DNA from: Sphingobacterium sp. UBA2700
GTDB lineage: Bacteria > Bacteroidota > Bacteroidia > Sphingobacteriales > Sphingobacteriaceae
Direction of reading: 5' to 3'
Length of the DNA: 33,129 bases
NCBI GenBank assembly: GCA_002354335.1
Contig: DELI01000014.1
Span: 1-33,129 of the forward strand
Shown here in pieces: positions 16,438 through 24,319 of this stretch. The notes under the pieces are model-generated. The model was not told the origin of the DNA. It did no database searches and worked only from the letters and a program-made list of their open reading frames with translations. The translations under genes and the position numbers were made by a program. Position 1 is the stretch's first letter, and each line of letters begins with the position of its first letter.

Positions 16438-17550
16438 ATGAGATATTTACTCGCTTTATTATTTACAATTCAGGGCATTTTAGCTCCTGCACAAGAGGCA
16501 AAGTCCGTTTATTTTGAACGCACGGCTGATAGTCTAATTCGTTTCTACTACGACATGAACTATTATCTTGTTGATAAGAATTGTGAATTTAAAGCGATTG
16601 AGCGTGTCGCTGAATTTGATGTGCGTACGAGTAAGTTCGTTGGTAAGCTTGTTGATTACTATCCCAACGGGCACCGCATGCTGGAAGGCTCCTATGTAGA
16701 TGGCCGCAAAGAGGGTCTTTTCACAGCCTATCATCCGAATATGCAGATCAAATGGCGTGCAACTTTTGTTAATAATGTACCGCAAGGGGATTGGGAATAT
16801 TTCTATCCCGATGGAAAGCCTTTGATGACGGTAAATTATAGCAGTACGGGTTCAAAGATGGTCCACTACTATGACCAACGCGGCGTGCAGCGTGTGAAAG
16901 ATGGCGACGGAAGTTATAATTTTCGTGTCCCCTATCCCGGATATAATCCTTATGGTTTTCCATTTATCCGCTTTAAAGGGAAATTCAAAGCTGGTCTCCC
17001 GAATGGCTTATGGAGCATTTTCTATGAAAATGACAAAAGAAGCGAATTAGCAGCGGTTGAAGACTATCAGAATAATCGATTGGTTCGCGCTGAGGATTAT
17101 TTTACGGGCGAGGTATATAAGACTCAAAGGTTTCCGATTATTCCCATGGTGGATTTTACTCGAGCAGAAGCCATTATTTCTAAGCAGTGTAATTATGATG
17201 ATTTTTCGGGATTCCTTATTTACCTCATCGATTATTTCAATAATTCTTTTTCGAACATTCAATTTCCTGCTTCGAACGAATTAAGTTTCAGCTATGAGGT
17301 TGATTTGTCTAAGGATGGCGTAAAGCGGAAAATCAAGATAATCGACAATCCATTCGCCTCAAATGAAGAGTTAGCGAATGCTTTTGAGCAGGTTGTTTCC
17401 TCCATGGAGTATTATCCGGCATCTTTTAAGCAGGGTGAATATATCGCTGATAAATTAGTGGTGAAGGGTAAAATAATGATTGATGAGAATAAAACGCTTG
17501 GGTTCCATTCGATCACGATAGAACGCGAGAATGAGCAAAAGATAGAGTAA
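16438..17550 (+). CDS. Exported MORN/YwqK-like repeat protein
   Basis: Exported protein of 370 aa, signal peptide MRYLLALLFTIQGILAPAQ. Residues about 65-135 contain YwqK/MORN-type repeats (YYPNGHRMLEGSYVDGRKEG; NVPQGDWEYFYPDGKPLMTVNY), and another lies at 175-200 (FKGKFKAGLPNGLWSIFYEN). The region 270-350 (SFSYEVDLSKDGVKRKIKI, then ASFKQGEYIADKLVVKGKIMI) resembles the closing domain of TonB-C-like exported proteins in this phylum, but this is uncertain. It starts 9 nt after polA with no promoter seen, so it is probably cotranscribed. Role unknown; annotations of such repeats as toxin-antitoxin components are not supported here, since no toxin gene is nearby. Confidence 0.65.
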   Translation: MRYLLALLFTIQGILAPAQEAKSVYFERTADSLIRFYYDMNYYLVDKNCEFKAIERVAEFDVRTSKFVGKLVDYYPNGHRMLEGSYVDGRKEGLFTAYHPNMQIKWRATFVNNVPQGDWEYFYPDGKPLMTVNYSSTGSKMVHYYDQRGVQRVKDGDGSYNFRVPYPGYNPYGFPFIRFKGKFKAGLPNGLWSIFYENDKRSELAAVEDYQNNRLVRAEDYFTGEVYKTQRFPIIPMVDFTRAEAIISKQCNYDDFSGFLIYLIDYFNNSFSNIQFPASNELSFSYEVDLSKDGVKRKIKIIDNPFASNEELANAFEQVVSSMEYYPASFKQGEYIADKLVVKGKIMIDENKTLGFHSITIERENEQKIE

Positions 17551-17588
17551 TAAGTAGCCTGAGTATAGGAGAGTTGATTTGCAGATTA

Positions 17589-17596
17589 TATATTTG
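17589..17596 (+). promoter_or_regulatory. Candidate -7 promoter element of the Psd-like gene
   Basis: TATATTTG matches TAnnTTTG exactly, 15 nt before the ATG at 17612. No -33 TTTG at the usual distance. Confidence 0.4.
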
Positions 17597-17611
17597 CGTA
17601 AATACATATAT

Positions 17612-18250
17612 ATGAGATTTCATAAAGAAGGGTATACCAGTTTAGCATTAGTTGTGTTGTTCTTTTTCCTAGTTAGCGCCTTTGCGCATTATTACGATGC
17701 AGGTGCTTTCGTTAAAGGCCTGATCTATTGTGTCTCTGTATTACTGCTATTGTTTGTATTGTTTTTCTTCCGTAGCCCTGTGCGGACAATCAAGCTGGAC
17801 AATTCACAAGTCTTTTCACCCGTTGATGGGACCATCAGTGGTATTGAAGAAACGAATCAAACAGGAGCAGGCGAAGAAAAAAGAGTGAAGTTATCCATAT
17901 CTGTATCTCCGTTAAATATTCGATCAACTAAAGCTCCAATATCAGGTAGAGGGGTTTTAGTAGACAGCAAGCAGGCCGCATCTTCTAATGCTGCGATTGC
18001 GCATGAGGGTAACGGCTTAACCATCAAGAGTAAAGATGGAGCAGAAGTTACGTTAGTTCAACATGGTGGCGTGTTAGCAGGGCCGGTTTTCTATGTTAAT
18101 CCGGATAAACAAGATATCCAGCAAGGTCAGGAGCTTGGCTCCATTAAGTTTGGTTGCCGTGTGGATTTAATCTTGCCCCCTTCAGCAGAACTGATGGCAA
18201 AAAAAGGTGAGCAAGTGATTTCTGGCAAGTCTGTCCTTGCAAAAATTTAA
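17612..18250 (+). CDS. Phosphatidylserine decarboxylase-family protein with altered active site (probable pseudoenzyme)
   Basis: Membrane protein of 212 aa resembling the short Psd-A family: the N-terminus MRFHKEGYTSLALVVLFFFLV and two TM helices (8-25 and 35-53) are typical, followed by FRSPVR, SPVDGTISGIEE, SVSPLNIRSTKAPISG and GQELGSIKFGCRVDLILPP. The family normally has SPLNVHVNRNPVSG and FGSR, where the Ser is cleaved to form the pyruvoyl group. Here that Ser is Cys (C182, codon TGC at 18155) and the His is Arg (R104, codon CGA at 17921). The usual H-P...ENER segment is shortened to QAASSNAAIAHEGNG, and the RRI motif is gone. The Asp of SPADG is kept (D72). The frame is intact. The ATG at 17612 is used; a TTG at 17579 would only add 11 unconserved residues. 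It lies 32 nt before the histidine kinase gene. Decarboxylase activity is doubtful. Confidence 0.8.
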   Translation: MRFHKEGYTSLALVVLFFFLVSAFAHYYDAGAFVKGLIYCVSVLLLLFVLFFFRSPVRTIKLDNSQVFSPVDGTISGIEETNQTGAGEEKRVKLSISVSPLNIRSTKAPISGRGVLVDSKQAASSNAAIAHEGNGLTIKSKDGAEVTLVQHGGVLAGPVFYVNPDKQDIQQGQELGSIKFGCRVDLILPPSAELMAKKGEQVISGKSVLAKI

Positions 18251-18282
18251 ATAAGCATTCAACATTTATCCGTGCGTCCATT

Positions 18283-19308
18283 ATGAATTTCCGCACCCTC
18301 ATACTGATTATTAGTTTGATATTCTCGCTTTTGCTGGCGGGAATGAACTATTATTATGAACGTCATTTACCGACTTTTGCTTTTATCGCTATCATCAGTT
18401 TTGTACTTTCCTTCTCACTTCTGAATTATGTCTTTCAGAAATTTGTATATGAGCGGATCAAAGCTGTCTATAAATTGATACATAATCTGAAACTTGGGAA
18501 AGAGTTGAAAGATGCCTTAGGGGATCATAAATCGGATGACCCTATTGGCGATGCGGAGAAGGAAGTTCGTGATTGGGCGAAACAAAAGACGATCGAGATC
18601 AATCAGCTTAAAGCACAGGAAAAGTTTAGAAAGGAATTTCTATCCAATATCTCCCATGAATTTAAGACTCCCCTATTTGCCATTCAAGGCTATATCGAAA
18701 CCCTACAGGACGGCATGATCGAAGACAATCCGGAGATGGCGGTTTCCTTTCTGAACAAAGCCGCTCGTAATCTAGACCGACTGAGCTATTTGATTCATGA
18801 TCTGGACGAAATTGCAAAGTTGGAGTCTGGACAGGTCATTGTCAGCAAGGAAAAGTTCGATATTCAAACTTTAGTACGGGAAACGATCGATTATTTAGAA
18901 GATAAAGCATTGGAGAACAACATCTCCCTAAAGTTCATTCCGAAGAACAATCATCCGATCTTGGTGAAAGCGGACCGAAAAAAAATTCAGCAAGTTTTAG
19001 TAAATTTAATTGACAACTCCATCAAGTACGGGACGAAGGGGGGCAAGACACAGATTAGTACTATTCCCCTGATCGATCAGATACTTATCGAGATAACCGA
19101 CAACGGTCAAGGCATCGAAGAAAAGAACCTTTCTCGTGTGTTTGAGCGTTTTTTCCGGACGGACAAGAGTCGTTCGCGCGATATTGGAGGGTCGGGATTA
19201 GGTCTTGCGATTGTTAAACATATTATTGAAGCCCACCAACAAAACGTGCATGTTCGGAGTACAGAAGGTATCGGAACGACGTTTTCATTTACCTTAGAAA
19301 AGGCCTAA
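18283..19308 (+). CDS. PhoR-like sensor histidine kinase
   Basis: Membrane histidine kinase, 341 aa. Two TM helices (5-23 and 30-52) are joined by only about six residues, so there is no periplasmic sensor domain. A short linker (55-110) without a recognisable PAS domain follows. The HisKA domain has the phosphoacceptor H125 in FLSNISHEFKTPLFAIQGY; the HATPase domain has QQVLVNLIDNSIKYG (N box), DNGQGIEEKNLSRVFERFF (G1/F boxes) and GGSGLGLAIVKHI (G2). Similar kinases in the family are PhoR. The neighbours downstream are PhoU-like and PiT phosphate genes behind a Pho-box-like site, so a phosphate-starvation role is inferred. No response regulator gene lies in the window. Confidence 0.85.
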   Translation: MNFRTLILIISLIFSLLLAGMNYYYERHLPTFAFIAIISFVLSFSLLNYVFQKFVYERIKAVYKLIHNLKLGKELKDALGDHKSDDPIGDAEKEVRDWAKQKTIEINQLKAQEKFRKEFLSNISHEFKTPLFAIQGYIETLQDGMIEDNPEMAVSFLNKAARNLDRLSYLIHDLDEIAKLESGQVIVSKEKFDIQTLVRETIDYLEDKALENNISLKFIPKNNHPILVKADRKKIQQVLVNLIDNSIKYGTKGGKTQISTIPLIDQILIEITDNGQGIEEKNLSRVFERFFRTDKSRSRDIGGSGLGLAIVKHIIEAHQQNVHVRSTEGIGTTFSFTLEKA

Positions 19309-19328
19309 GATAGAGCTGTTGCAGAAAA

Positions 19329-19351
19329 CTTAACATTAACTTAACATTAAG
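19329..19351 (+). promoter_or_regulatory. Pho-box-like direct repeat upstream of the DUF47-PiT operon
   Basis: Two identical CTTAACA half-sites (19329-19335 and 19340-19346), each followed by TTAA, have a start-to-start spacing of 11 bp. This is the geometry of PhoB/PhoP sites (E. coli CTGTCAT-N4-CTGTCAT; B. subtilis PhoP TTAACA-type repeats). The second half-site ends 9 bp before the -7 element, where a -33 box would otherwise sit, as in PhoB-activated promoters. Confidence 0.6.
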
Positions 19352-19355
19352 TCCA

Positions 19356-19363
19356 TATTTTTG
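19356..19363 (+). promoter_or_regulatory. -7 element of the DUF47-PiT operon
   Basis: TATTTTTG is an exact TAnnTTTG match, 21 nt before the DUF47 ATG. It has no -33 TTTG; the Pho-box-like repeat occupies that place, which fits an activator-dependent promoter. Confidence 0.6.
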
Positions 19364-19384
19364 CGCTACTAAAATTAAAAGTAT

Positions 19385-20032
19385 ATGTCTTTGAACAGCA
19401 TTTTTCAGTATTTTGTCCCTAAGGACAAAAAATTCTTTCCTTTATTTGAGCAAGCTGGCTCAAATTTAATCGAGATGGCCAAACTCTTGAAGGAAAGTGT
19501 TCATACATCTGATTTACAATTGAGAAAGAACAATTCAAAATTGTTGGAAGATTTGGAACATAAAGGCGATAACCTAACCCACCAGATCCACCTAGAATTA
19601 GGTAAAAACTTCATCACCCCATTTGATAGAGAAGATATTCACGCATTAGCAAGCTCCTTAGATGATGTTGCTGACTTTATCCATGGCGCGTCAAACCGTA
19701 TGGAATTGTACAAAGTGATTGAGACTAGCGAGCCGATGAAAGAGATTTCTAGTTTGATTCTTGAGGCTACGGAGCATGTTGCTAAGGCCTTGTTTGAACT
19801 TAAGGATCTTAAGAATATTCGTAACATCACCGATTCATGTGTTCGAATTAATAGTGTAGAAAACAAAGCTGATTATATTTTCGATAAAGCGGTTGCAGAA
19901 TTGTTCGAGTTTGAGAAGGATGCGATTAACCTGATTAAATACAAAGAAGTATTATCTGCAATGGAAGATGCAACAGACAAATGTGAGGATGTTGCGAACG
20001 TATTGGAAAGTATATTAGTTAAGAACGCGTAA
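19385..20032 (+). CDS. DUF47 / PhoU-like phosphate transport regulator
   Basis: Cytoplasmic all-helical protein of 215 aa of the DUF47 (PhoU_div) family, typically encoded next to PiT transporters and thought to control them. The family hallmarks are visible: FEQAGSNLIEMAKLLKE (22-38), LEDLEHKGDNLTHQIHLELGKNFITPFDREDIHALASSLDDVADFI in pieces over 53-98, and VENKADYIFDKAVAELFE with CEDVANVLESILVK at the end. These conserved acidic helices are the metal-binding PhoU-type motifs (E/DxxxD). It is preceded by the Pho-box-like promoter and followed 31 nt later by the PiT gene; the two form an operon. Confidence 0.93.
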   Translation: MSLNSIFQYFVPKDKKFFPLFEQAGSNLIEMAKLLKESVHTSDLQLRKNNSKLLEDLEHKGDNLTHQIHLELGKNFITPFDREDIHALASSLDDVADFIHGASNRMELYKVIETSEPMKEISSLILEATEHVAKALFELKDLKNIRNITDSCVRINSVENKADYIFDKAVAELFEFEKDAINLIKYKEVLSAMEDATDKCEDVANVLESILVKNA

Positions 20033-20063
20033 TCGCGGTTCTTCCCAACACATATTATAACAT

Positions 20064-21080
20064 ATGGATTCAATTTCAACATTATTGATTGTTGTTGTTG
20101 TTTTGGCGATTGCCTTTGATTATATCAATGGATTCCACGATGCCGCCAATTCAATTGCCACGATCGTTTCTACGAAAGTATTAACCCCATTTATGGCGGT
20201 TTTATGGGCAGCCTTGTTCAACTTCGTAGCATATTTCGTTTTCACTGACCATAAAGTCGCCAATACTATTGCCAAGACGGTCATTGAAGAATATATCACC
20301 CTCGAAGTCATCTTTGCGGGATTAGTCGCTGCCATCTCTTGGAATTTATTTACCTGGTATTATGGTATCCCTTCTAGCTCGAGTCACACGTTAATCGGTG
20401 GTTTCGCTGGTTCCGGTATGGCATACGCTTTATTTATGGGTACAAATCCAATTGATGCGATCAATTTAAATGCAACACTAAAGATTTTATCTTTTATCGT
20501 CCTTGCACCAATTATCGGTATGACGATCGCGATTATCATTACCCTACTTATCATCAATATCTGTAAGAAGTCACGTCCTAGCATTGCTGAGAAATGGTTT
20601 AAGATCTTACAATTGATTTCATCTGCAGGCTTAAGTTTTGCTCACGGTGGTAATGATGCACAGAAAGTAATGGGTATCATCGCTACGGCGTTGATCGCGG
20701 AGAACGTTATCCCGAATTTTGAGGCTATGCCGGGATGGGTTCCACTTGCTTGTTATGCTGCTATTGCGGCAGGAACGATGAGTGGTGGTTGGAAGATCGT
20801 AAAAACGATGGGTACTAAAATCACGAAGGTAACTCCGCTAGAGGGTGTGAGTGCTGAGACTGCTGGTGCAATTACATTAGGTATCACCGAGCATTTTGGT
20901 ATCCCTGCATCTACTACACATACCATTACAGGATCCATTATCGGGGTTGGTGTCGTGAAGCGCGTATCGGCGGTTCGCTGGGGTGTAACCATCAGTTTAC
21001 TATGGGCTTGGATTTTAACAATCCCTGTCAGTGCGCTATTAGGGGGACTTACGCTAGCAATTATTCATTACATTCTGTAG
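20064..21080 (+). CDS. Low-affinity inorganic phosphate transporter, PiT family
   Basis: Inner-membrane phosphate/cation symporter, 338 aa, a short form of the PiT family. Both signature regions of the duplicated fold are present: DYINGFHDAANSIATIVSTK (19-38) in the first half and SFAHGGNDAQKVMGI in the second, together with the paired WYYGIPSSSSHTLIGG and FGIPASTTHTITGSIIG. About ten hydrophobic helices. Cotranscribed with the DUF47 gene and predicted to respond to phosphate through the site at 19329-19351. A Pho-controlled PiT is common in bacteria that pair PiT with DUF47. Confidence 0.95.
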   Translation: MDSISTLLIVVVVLAIAFDYINGFHDAANSIATIVSTKVLTPFMAVLWAALFNFVAYFVFTDHKVANTIAKTVIEEYITLEVIFAGLVAAISWNLFTWYYGIPSSSSHTLIGGFAGSGMAYALFMGTNPIDAINLNATLKILSFIVLAPIIGMTIAIIITLLIINICKKSRPSIAEKWFKILQLISSAGLSFAHGGNDAQKVMGIIATALIAENVIPNFEAMPGWVPLACYAAIAAGTMSGGWKIVKTMGTKITKVTPLEGVSAETAGAITLGITEHFGIPASTTHTITGSIIGVGVVKRVSAVRWGVTISLLWAWILTIPVSALLGGLTLAIIHYIL

Positions 21081-21182
21081 TAAATTCCCTACATCACATC
21101 CTATTTTATTGTTAAATAATAAAGAATTAACAAAAAATTTGCGTGATAAGTAGTTTATAAGTATTTTTACGCGTCAAAACTG

Positions 21183-21212
21183 AGGTTTTAAGTGTATAAA
21201 ATCAAGGTTTTA
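21183..21212 (+). promoter_or_regulatory. 22-bp-spaced AGGTTTTA direct repeat upstream of ompA
   Basis: AGGTTTTA at 21183-21190 and 21205-21212, two helical turns apart, lie about 100-130 bp upstream of the ompA ATG in an A+T-rich leader with no clear TAnnTTTG box. This could be an activator site; chance is not excluded. Confidence 0.25.
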
Positions 21213-21311
21213 CCAAGTTAACATTTTTTGGCATCGTTATTGTTAAGTTTTGTTAAATTGATTTTACAACTAGAAACAATTAAAAATTTTAATAACCTTA
21301 AAAAAAAGAGT

Positions 21312-22694
21312 ATGAACTATTCTACAATTAAAAAAACAGCTGTTGCAGCTTCTTTAGTAGCCGCTTTAGGTTTCGCAGAGACTGCACAAGCACAAACCCC
21401 AACTGTATTTGGTGGTAGATCACAATACAGAACTTGGTCAATCGGTGTTCAAGGTGGTATCACTACTCCTAACACAATCTTAGGCGGTTCTAACGCGTTT
21501 GGTCAAAAAGTTGGTTACTTCCAAAATAAAGTAGGTGAGTACTATGGTTTAACTATCCGTAAACAATTCTCTCACTTATTCGGTTTAGAGTTAGAAGGTA
21601 ACCGTGGTCGTATCAAAACTTACAACCATGAATTAGCGCCTAACGGTGGTGTTGAAAACAGTTTATTAGCAAAATCTGCTGAAACTTCAGTTAACTGGGC
21701 AGCTAGCTTAAATGGTGTATTCCAATTAGGTACTATCGACTTCATGAGAAGAGAAAACGCTGTTAATTTCTACGCTAAAGTTGGTTTAGGTGTTATGGCT
21801 CATAACCCAGTTCAATTCTCAAACAATGACTTCACAGGTACTGAAGTTTTCAACAGAGAAGGACAATGGGGTGAAGAAATCTTCGGAGATCGTGAAGCTA
21901 CTGGAGATCGTGACAACCGTTTAACAGGATTTATCCCAGTTGGTGTTGGTGTTAAATTTAAATTATCTGAAGTTGTTGCCTTGAACTTAGGTTACACAAT
22001 GAACTTCACTGATGATAACTTATTGTACGGACCAGCTAGATCTGATTACAAAGGTAAATTCTCTAACGTATACGGTGGTTTAGAGTTCACTCTAGGTTCA
22101 CGTGATAAAGAAAGCTTAACTTTCACAAACCCAGTTGCTACTTTATATGATGAGTTAAAAGATCCTTCATTACGTAACGAAGTTGAAGCATTGAAACAAC
22201 GCGTATCTACTTTAGAAGGTACTGTTGATCAATTAAGCAAAGACTCTGACGGTGACGGTGTATCTGATAAATTTGACAAATGTCCAGGAACTCCTGCAGG
22301 TACTGTAGTTGATGGTTCAGGATGTCCAATCAAATTCCCAGAAGCACAACAATTAACTGAGACTGGTTCAGGTTACTACGCTCCAATTCAATTCGAATTT
22401 GATAGCTCAGTATTAAAAACTGAATCTTACTCAACTTTAGATAAATTAGCTAAAGAATTGCGTGACAACAACGCATCTGTAACTTTAGATGGTTATGCAT
22501 CTGCAGAAGGTACTGAAGCTTACAACTTGAACTTATCTAAAGACCGTGCTAATGCAGTAAAACAATACTTAGTTAACGCTGGAGTATCTGCATCAAGCAT
22601 TACGGCTAACGGTAAAGGCGAGTCTAACCCAGTAGCATCAAATGATACTGAAGAAGGTCGTGTTCAAAACCGTCGTGTTGAGATCAAAAAATAA
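21312..22694 (+). CDS. OmpA-family outer-membrane protein with TSP3-type calcium-binding repeat
   Basis: Major outer-membrane protein of 460 aa that links the outer membrane to peptidoglycan. Signal peptide to residue 28 (AAALGFAETAQAQ-type end); the N-terminal eight-stranded barrel is about 35-280; a short coiled-coil (VEALKQRVSTLEGTVDQLSK); a TSP3-like Asp-rich repeat DSDGDGVSDKFDKCPGTPAG (from 311) with two Cys; and the C-terminal OmpA domain 355-460 with FEFDSSVLKTES, the peptidoglycan-binding D and R of NLNLSKDRANAV, and GRVQNRRVEI. The ATG at 21312 is chosen for its signal peptide over an upstream TTG at 21228. Codon use is restricted (TTA, GGT, AAC, GTT) compared with the neighbours, as expected for very high expression. 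A terminator follows. Confidence 0.95.
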   Translation: MNYSTIKKTAVAASLVAALGFAETAQAQTPTVFGGRSQYRTWSIGVQGGITTPNTILGGSNAFGQKVGYFQNKVGEYYGLTIRKQFSHLFGLELEGNRGRIKTYNHELAPNGGVENSLLAKSAETSVNWAASLNGVFQLGTIDFMRRENAVNFYAKVGLGVMAHNPVQFSNNDFTGTEVFNREGQWGEEIFGDREATGDRDNRLTGFIPVGVGVKFKLSEVVALNLGYTMNFTDDNLLYGPARSDYKGKFSNVYGGLEFTLGSRDKESLTFTNPVATLYDELKDPSLRNEVEALKQRVSTLEGTVDQLSKDSDGDGVSDKFDKCPGTPAGTVVDGSGCPIKFPEAQQLTETGSGYYAPIQFEFDSSVLKTESYSTLDKLAKELRDNNASVTLDGYASAEGTEAYNLNLSKDRANAVKQYLVNAGVSASSITANGKGESNPVASNDTEEGRVQNRRVEIKK

Positions 22695-22723
22695 TTGTTA
22701 ATAACAATTATTAGACGATAAAG

Positions 22724-22752
22724 AAAGCCGATCCTTTTGGATCGGCTTTTCT
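22724..22752 (+). terminator. Rho-independent terminator of ompA
   Basis: Perfect 11-bp stem AAAGCCGATCC / GGATCGGCTTT with a TTTT loop (22735-22738), followed by TTTCT. A second small dyad with 10-bp arms and one central base (22691-22711, beginning ATAATTGTTA) overlaps the stop codon just upstream. Confidence 0.9.
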
Positions 22753-22912
22753 ATTTTACACACATTTAACAATTATAAGATTACCTTTGCTAGCTAATTA
22801 AGTCCAATGTATGTGGATATGTTGAAAATAAATTAAATCATTGATGTTAAAAAACATTATTTTCATCATAGATTAGTGGTAATTGGTTGAATAATATAAA
22901 GAGAGGAGTATA

Positions 22913-24319
22913 ATGGAAGAAGATTTTGAATTTGGATCACCAGAAGAGCAAAAGATTTCTGTTGATCGTTATGAAGAAATGCTGCGGAATGAGGACCAAT
23001 ATTTTTTCGACGCAAAAGCATTTGAAAGCATCATCGACTATTATATCACTAAAAATGATCCAATAAAAGCCCTACAGGTAGTAGAATTTGCTGCCGCACA
23101 ACATCCATTCGAAACGATGTTCTTACTGAAAAAAGCACAGTTGCTGGCCAGTACGATGCAATTCGAACCGGCGTTGGAAGCACTATCCAAGGCAGAATTA
23201 TTGGAACCATCAGAGTCAGACATCTATTTAATTAGAGGAACTATTCTGTCATCTTTACAAGATCATAGTCTTGCTGAAGAGAATTTTTTTAAAGCGCTGG
23301 AATTAAGCGATAGTCCTGATGAGATCTATTATCAGATTGCAGGTTTATACCAAATGCAAGGATCTTATCAAAAGGCTATTGATTATCTTCAAAAATGTCT
23401 TGCATTGAATCATGAAAACCAAGATGCGTTATATGAAATCGCATTTTGTTATGATGTTTTAGAAAAGCAGGAAGAAAGCGTTGCGTTTTACAACAAATAC
23501 ATCGATTCGGACCCGTATTCATTTACGGCTTGGTACAACTTGGGAAATGCCTATCACAAGTTAGAGCAATTTGATGCGGCCATCGATGCTTACGATTATT
23601 CTATTTTAATTAAGGATAATTTCTCATCCGCCTATTTCAATAAAGGGAATGCATTGGTTAATCTTGATCGATATCATGAAGCTATCGAAGTGTACAAGCA
23701 AACCTTTGAGTATGAACCTCCTACTGCAGACACGTATTGCGCAATCGGCGAATGCTACGAAAAGTTGGAACGCATGGACGAAGCACGTCAGTATTACAAA
23801 AAGGCGGTTAAGTTAGATGCTAATCAAAGTGATGCATGGTTTGGAATTGGAGTGACACTGGATTTCGAAGAGCGTTATTTTGAGTCTTTGCATTTCTACA
23901 AAAAAGCATTGGAAATCGACGATGAGAATCCTGATTACTGGTTTGCCATAGCGGATGCACGTTATAAGTTAAAACAATTTGACGAGTCGATCGAGGCTTA
24001 TTCGAAAGTCGTAGAACTGAACAGTACGGACATCGAAGCATGGTTGGATTACTCATCGCTACTGTATGAGCAGTCAAAATTGAACGAGGCCATTGAAGTC
24101 ATCTCTGAAGCTATTAAATGTAACCCTGACGAAGCGTTATTGTATTATCGTCTCGTTGCTTATCTATTCGCAGCAGGGCAATACAACGAGGCCCTGAATT
24201 TTCTAGAGCTTGCATTAGACAGCAACCCGGAGAAACATCATATCTTATTTGAATATTTACCGCAGTTGCAGGGAAATAAAGTAATCTTAGATATCATTAA
24301 GAAATTCACAGAAAAATAA
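22913..24319 (+). CDS. Tetratricopeptide repeat protein
   Basis: Protein of 468 aa with no signal peptide or TM helix, so cytoplasmic. From about residue 40 to 455 it consists of roughly a dozen TPR motifs (for example AWYNLGNAYHKLEQFDAAIDAY, FSSAYFNKGNALVNLDRYHEAIEVY, ADTYCAIGECYEKLERMDEARQYY in sequence), with an acidic N-terminus (MEEDFEFGSPEEQ). TPR arrays bind partner proteins; the partner is not known. The start has a strong Shine-Dalgarno AGAGGAG (22902-22908), unusual in this lineage. The stop overlaps the aroE start by one base (TAATG), so aroE is translationally coupled. Confidence 0.9.
   Translation: MEEDFEFGSPEEQKISVDRYEEMLRNEDQYFFDAKAFESIIDYYITKNDPIKALQVVEFAAAQHPFETMFLLKKAQLLASTMQFEPALEALSKAELLEPSESDIYLIRGTILSSLQDHSLAEENFFKALELSDSPDEIYYQIAGLYQMQGSYQKAIDYLQKCLALNHENQDALYEIAFCYDVLEKQEESVAFYNKYIDSDPYSFTAWYNLGNAYHKLEQFDAAIDAYDYSILIKDNFSSAYFNKGNALVNLDRYHEAIEVYKQTFEYEPPTADTYCAIGECYEKLERMDEARQYYKKAVKLDANQSDAWFGIGVTLDFEERYFESLHFYKKALEIDDENPDYWFAIADARYKLKQFDESIEAYSKVVELNSTDIEAWLDYSSLLYEQSKLNEAIEVISEAIKCNPDEALLYYRLVAYLFAAGQYNEALNFLELALDSNPEKHHILFEYLPQLQGNKVILDIIKKFTEK

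Noticed and set aside
16438..17550. Toxin-antitoxin role for the YwqK-like protein
   Set aside because: The protein is exported, follows polA, and has no toxin partner; the repeat type alone is not evidence.
17612..18250. Psd-like gene as a decayed pseudogene
   Set aside because: The frame is intact, length is close to the family norm, and flanking motifs (KFG.R.DL.LP, SPLN) are preserved, so a retained altered protein is more likely than decay.
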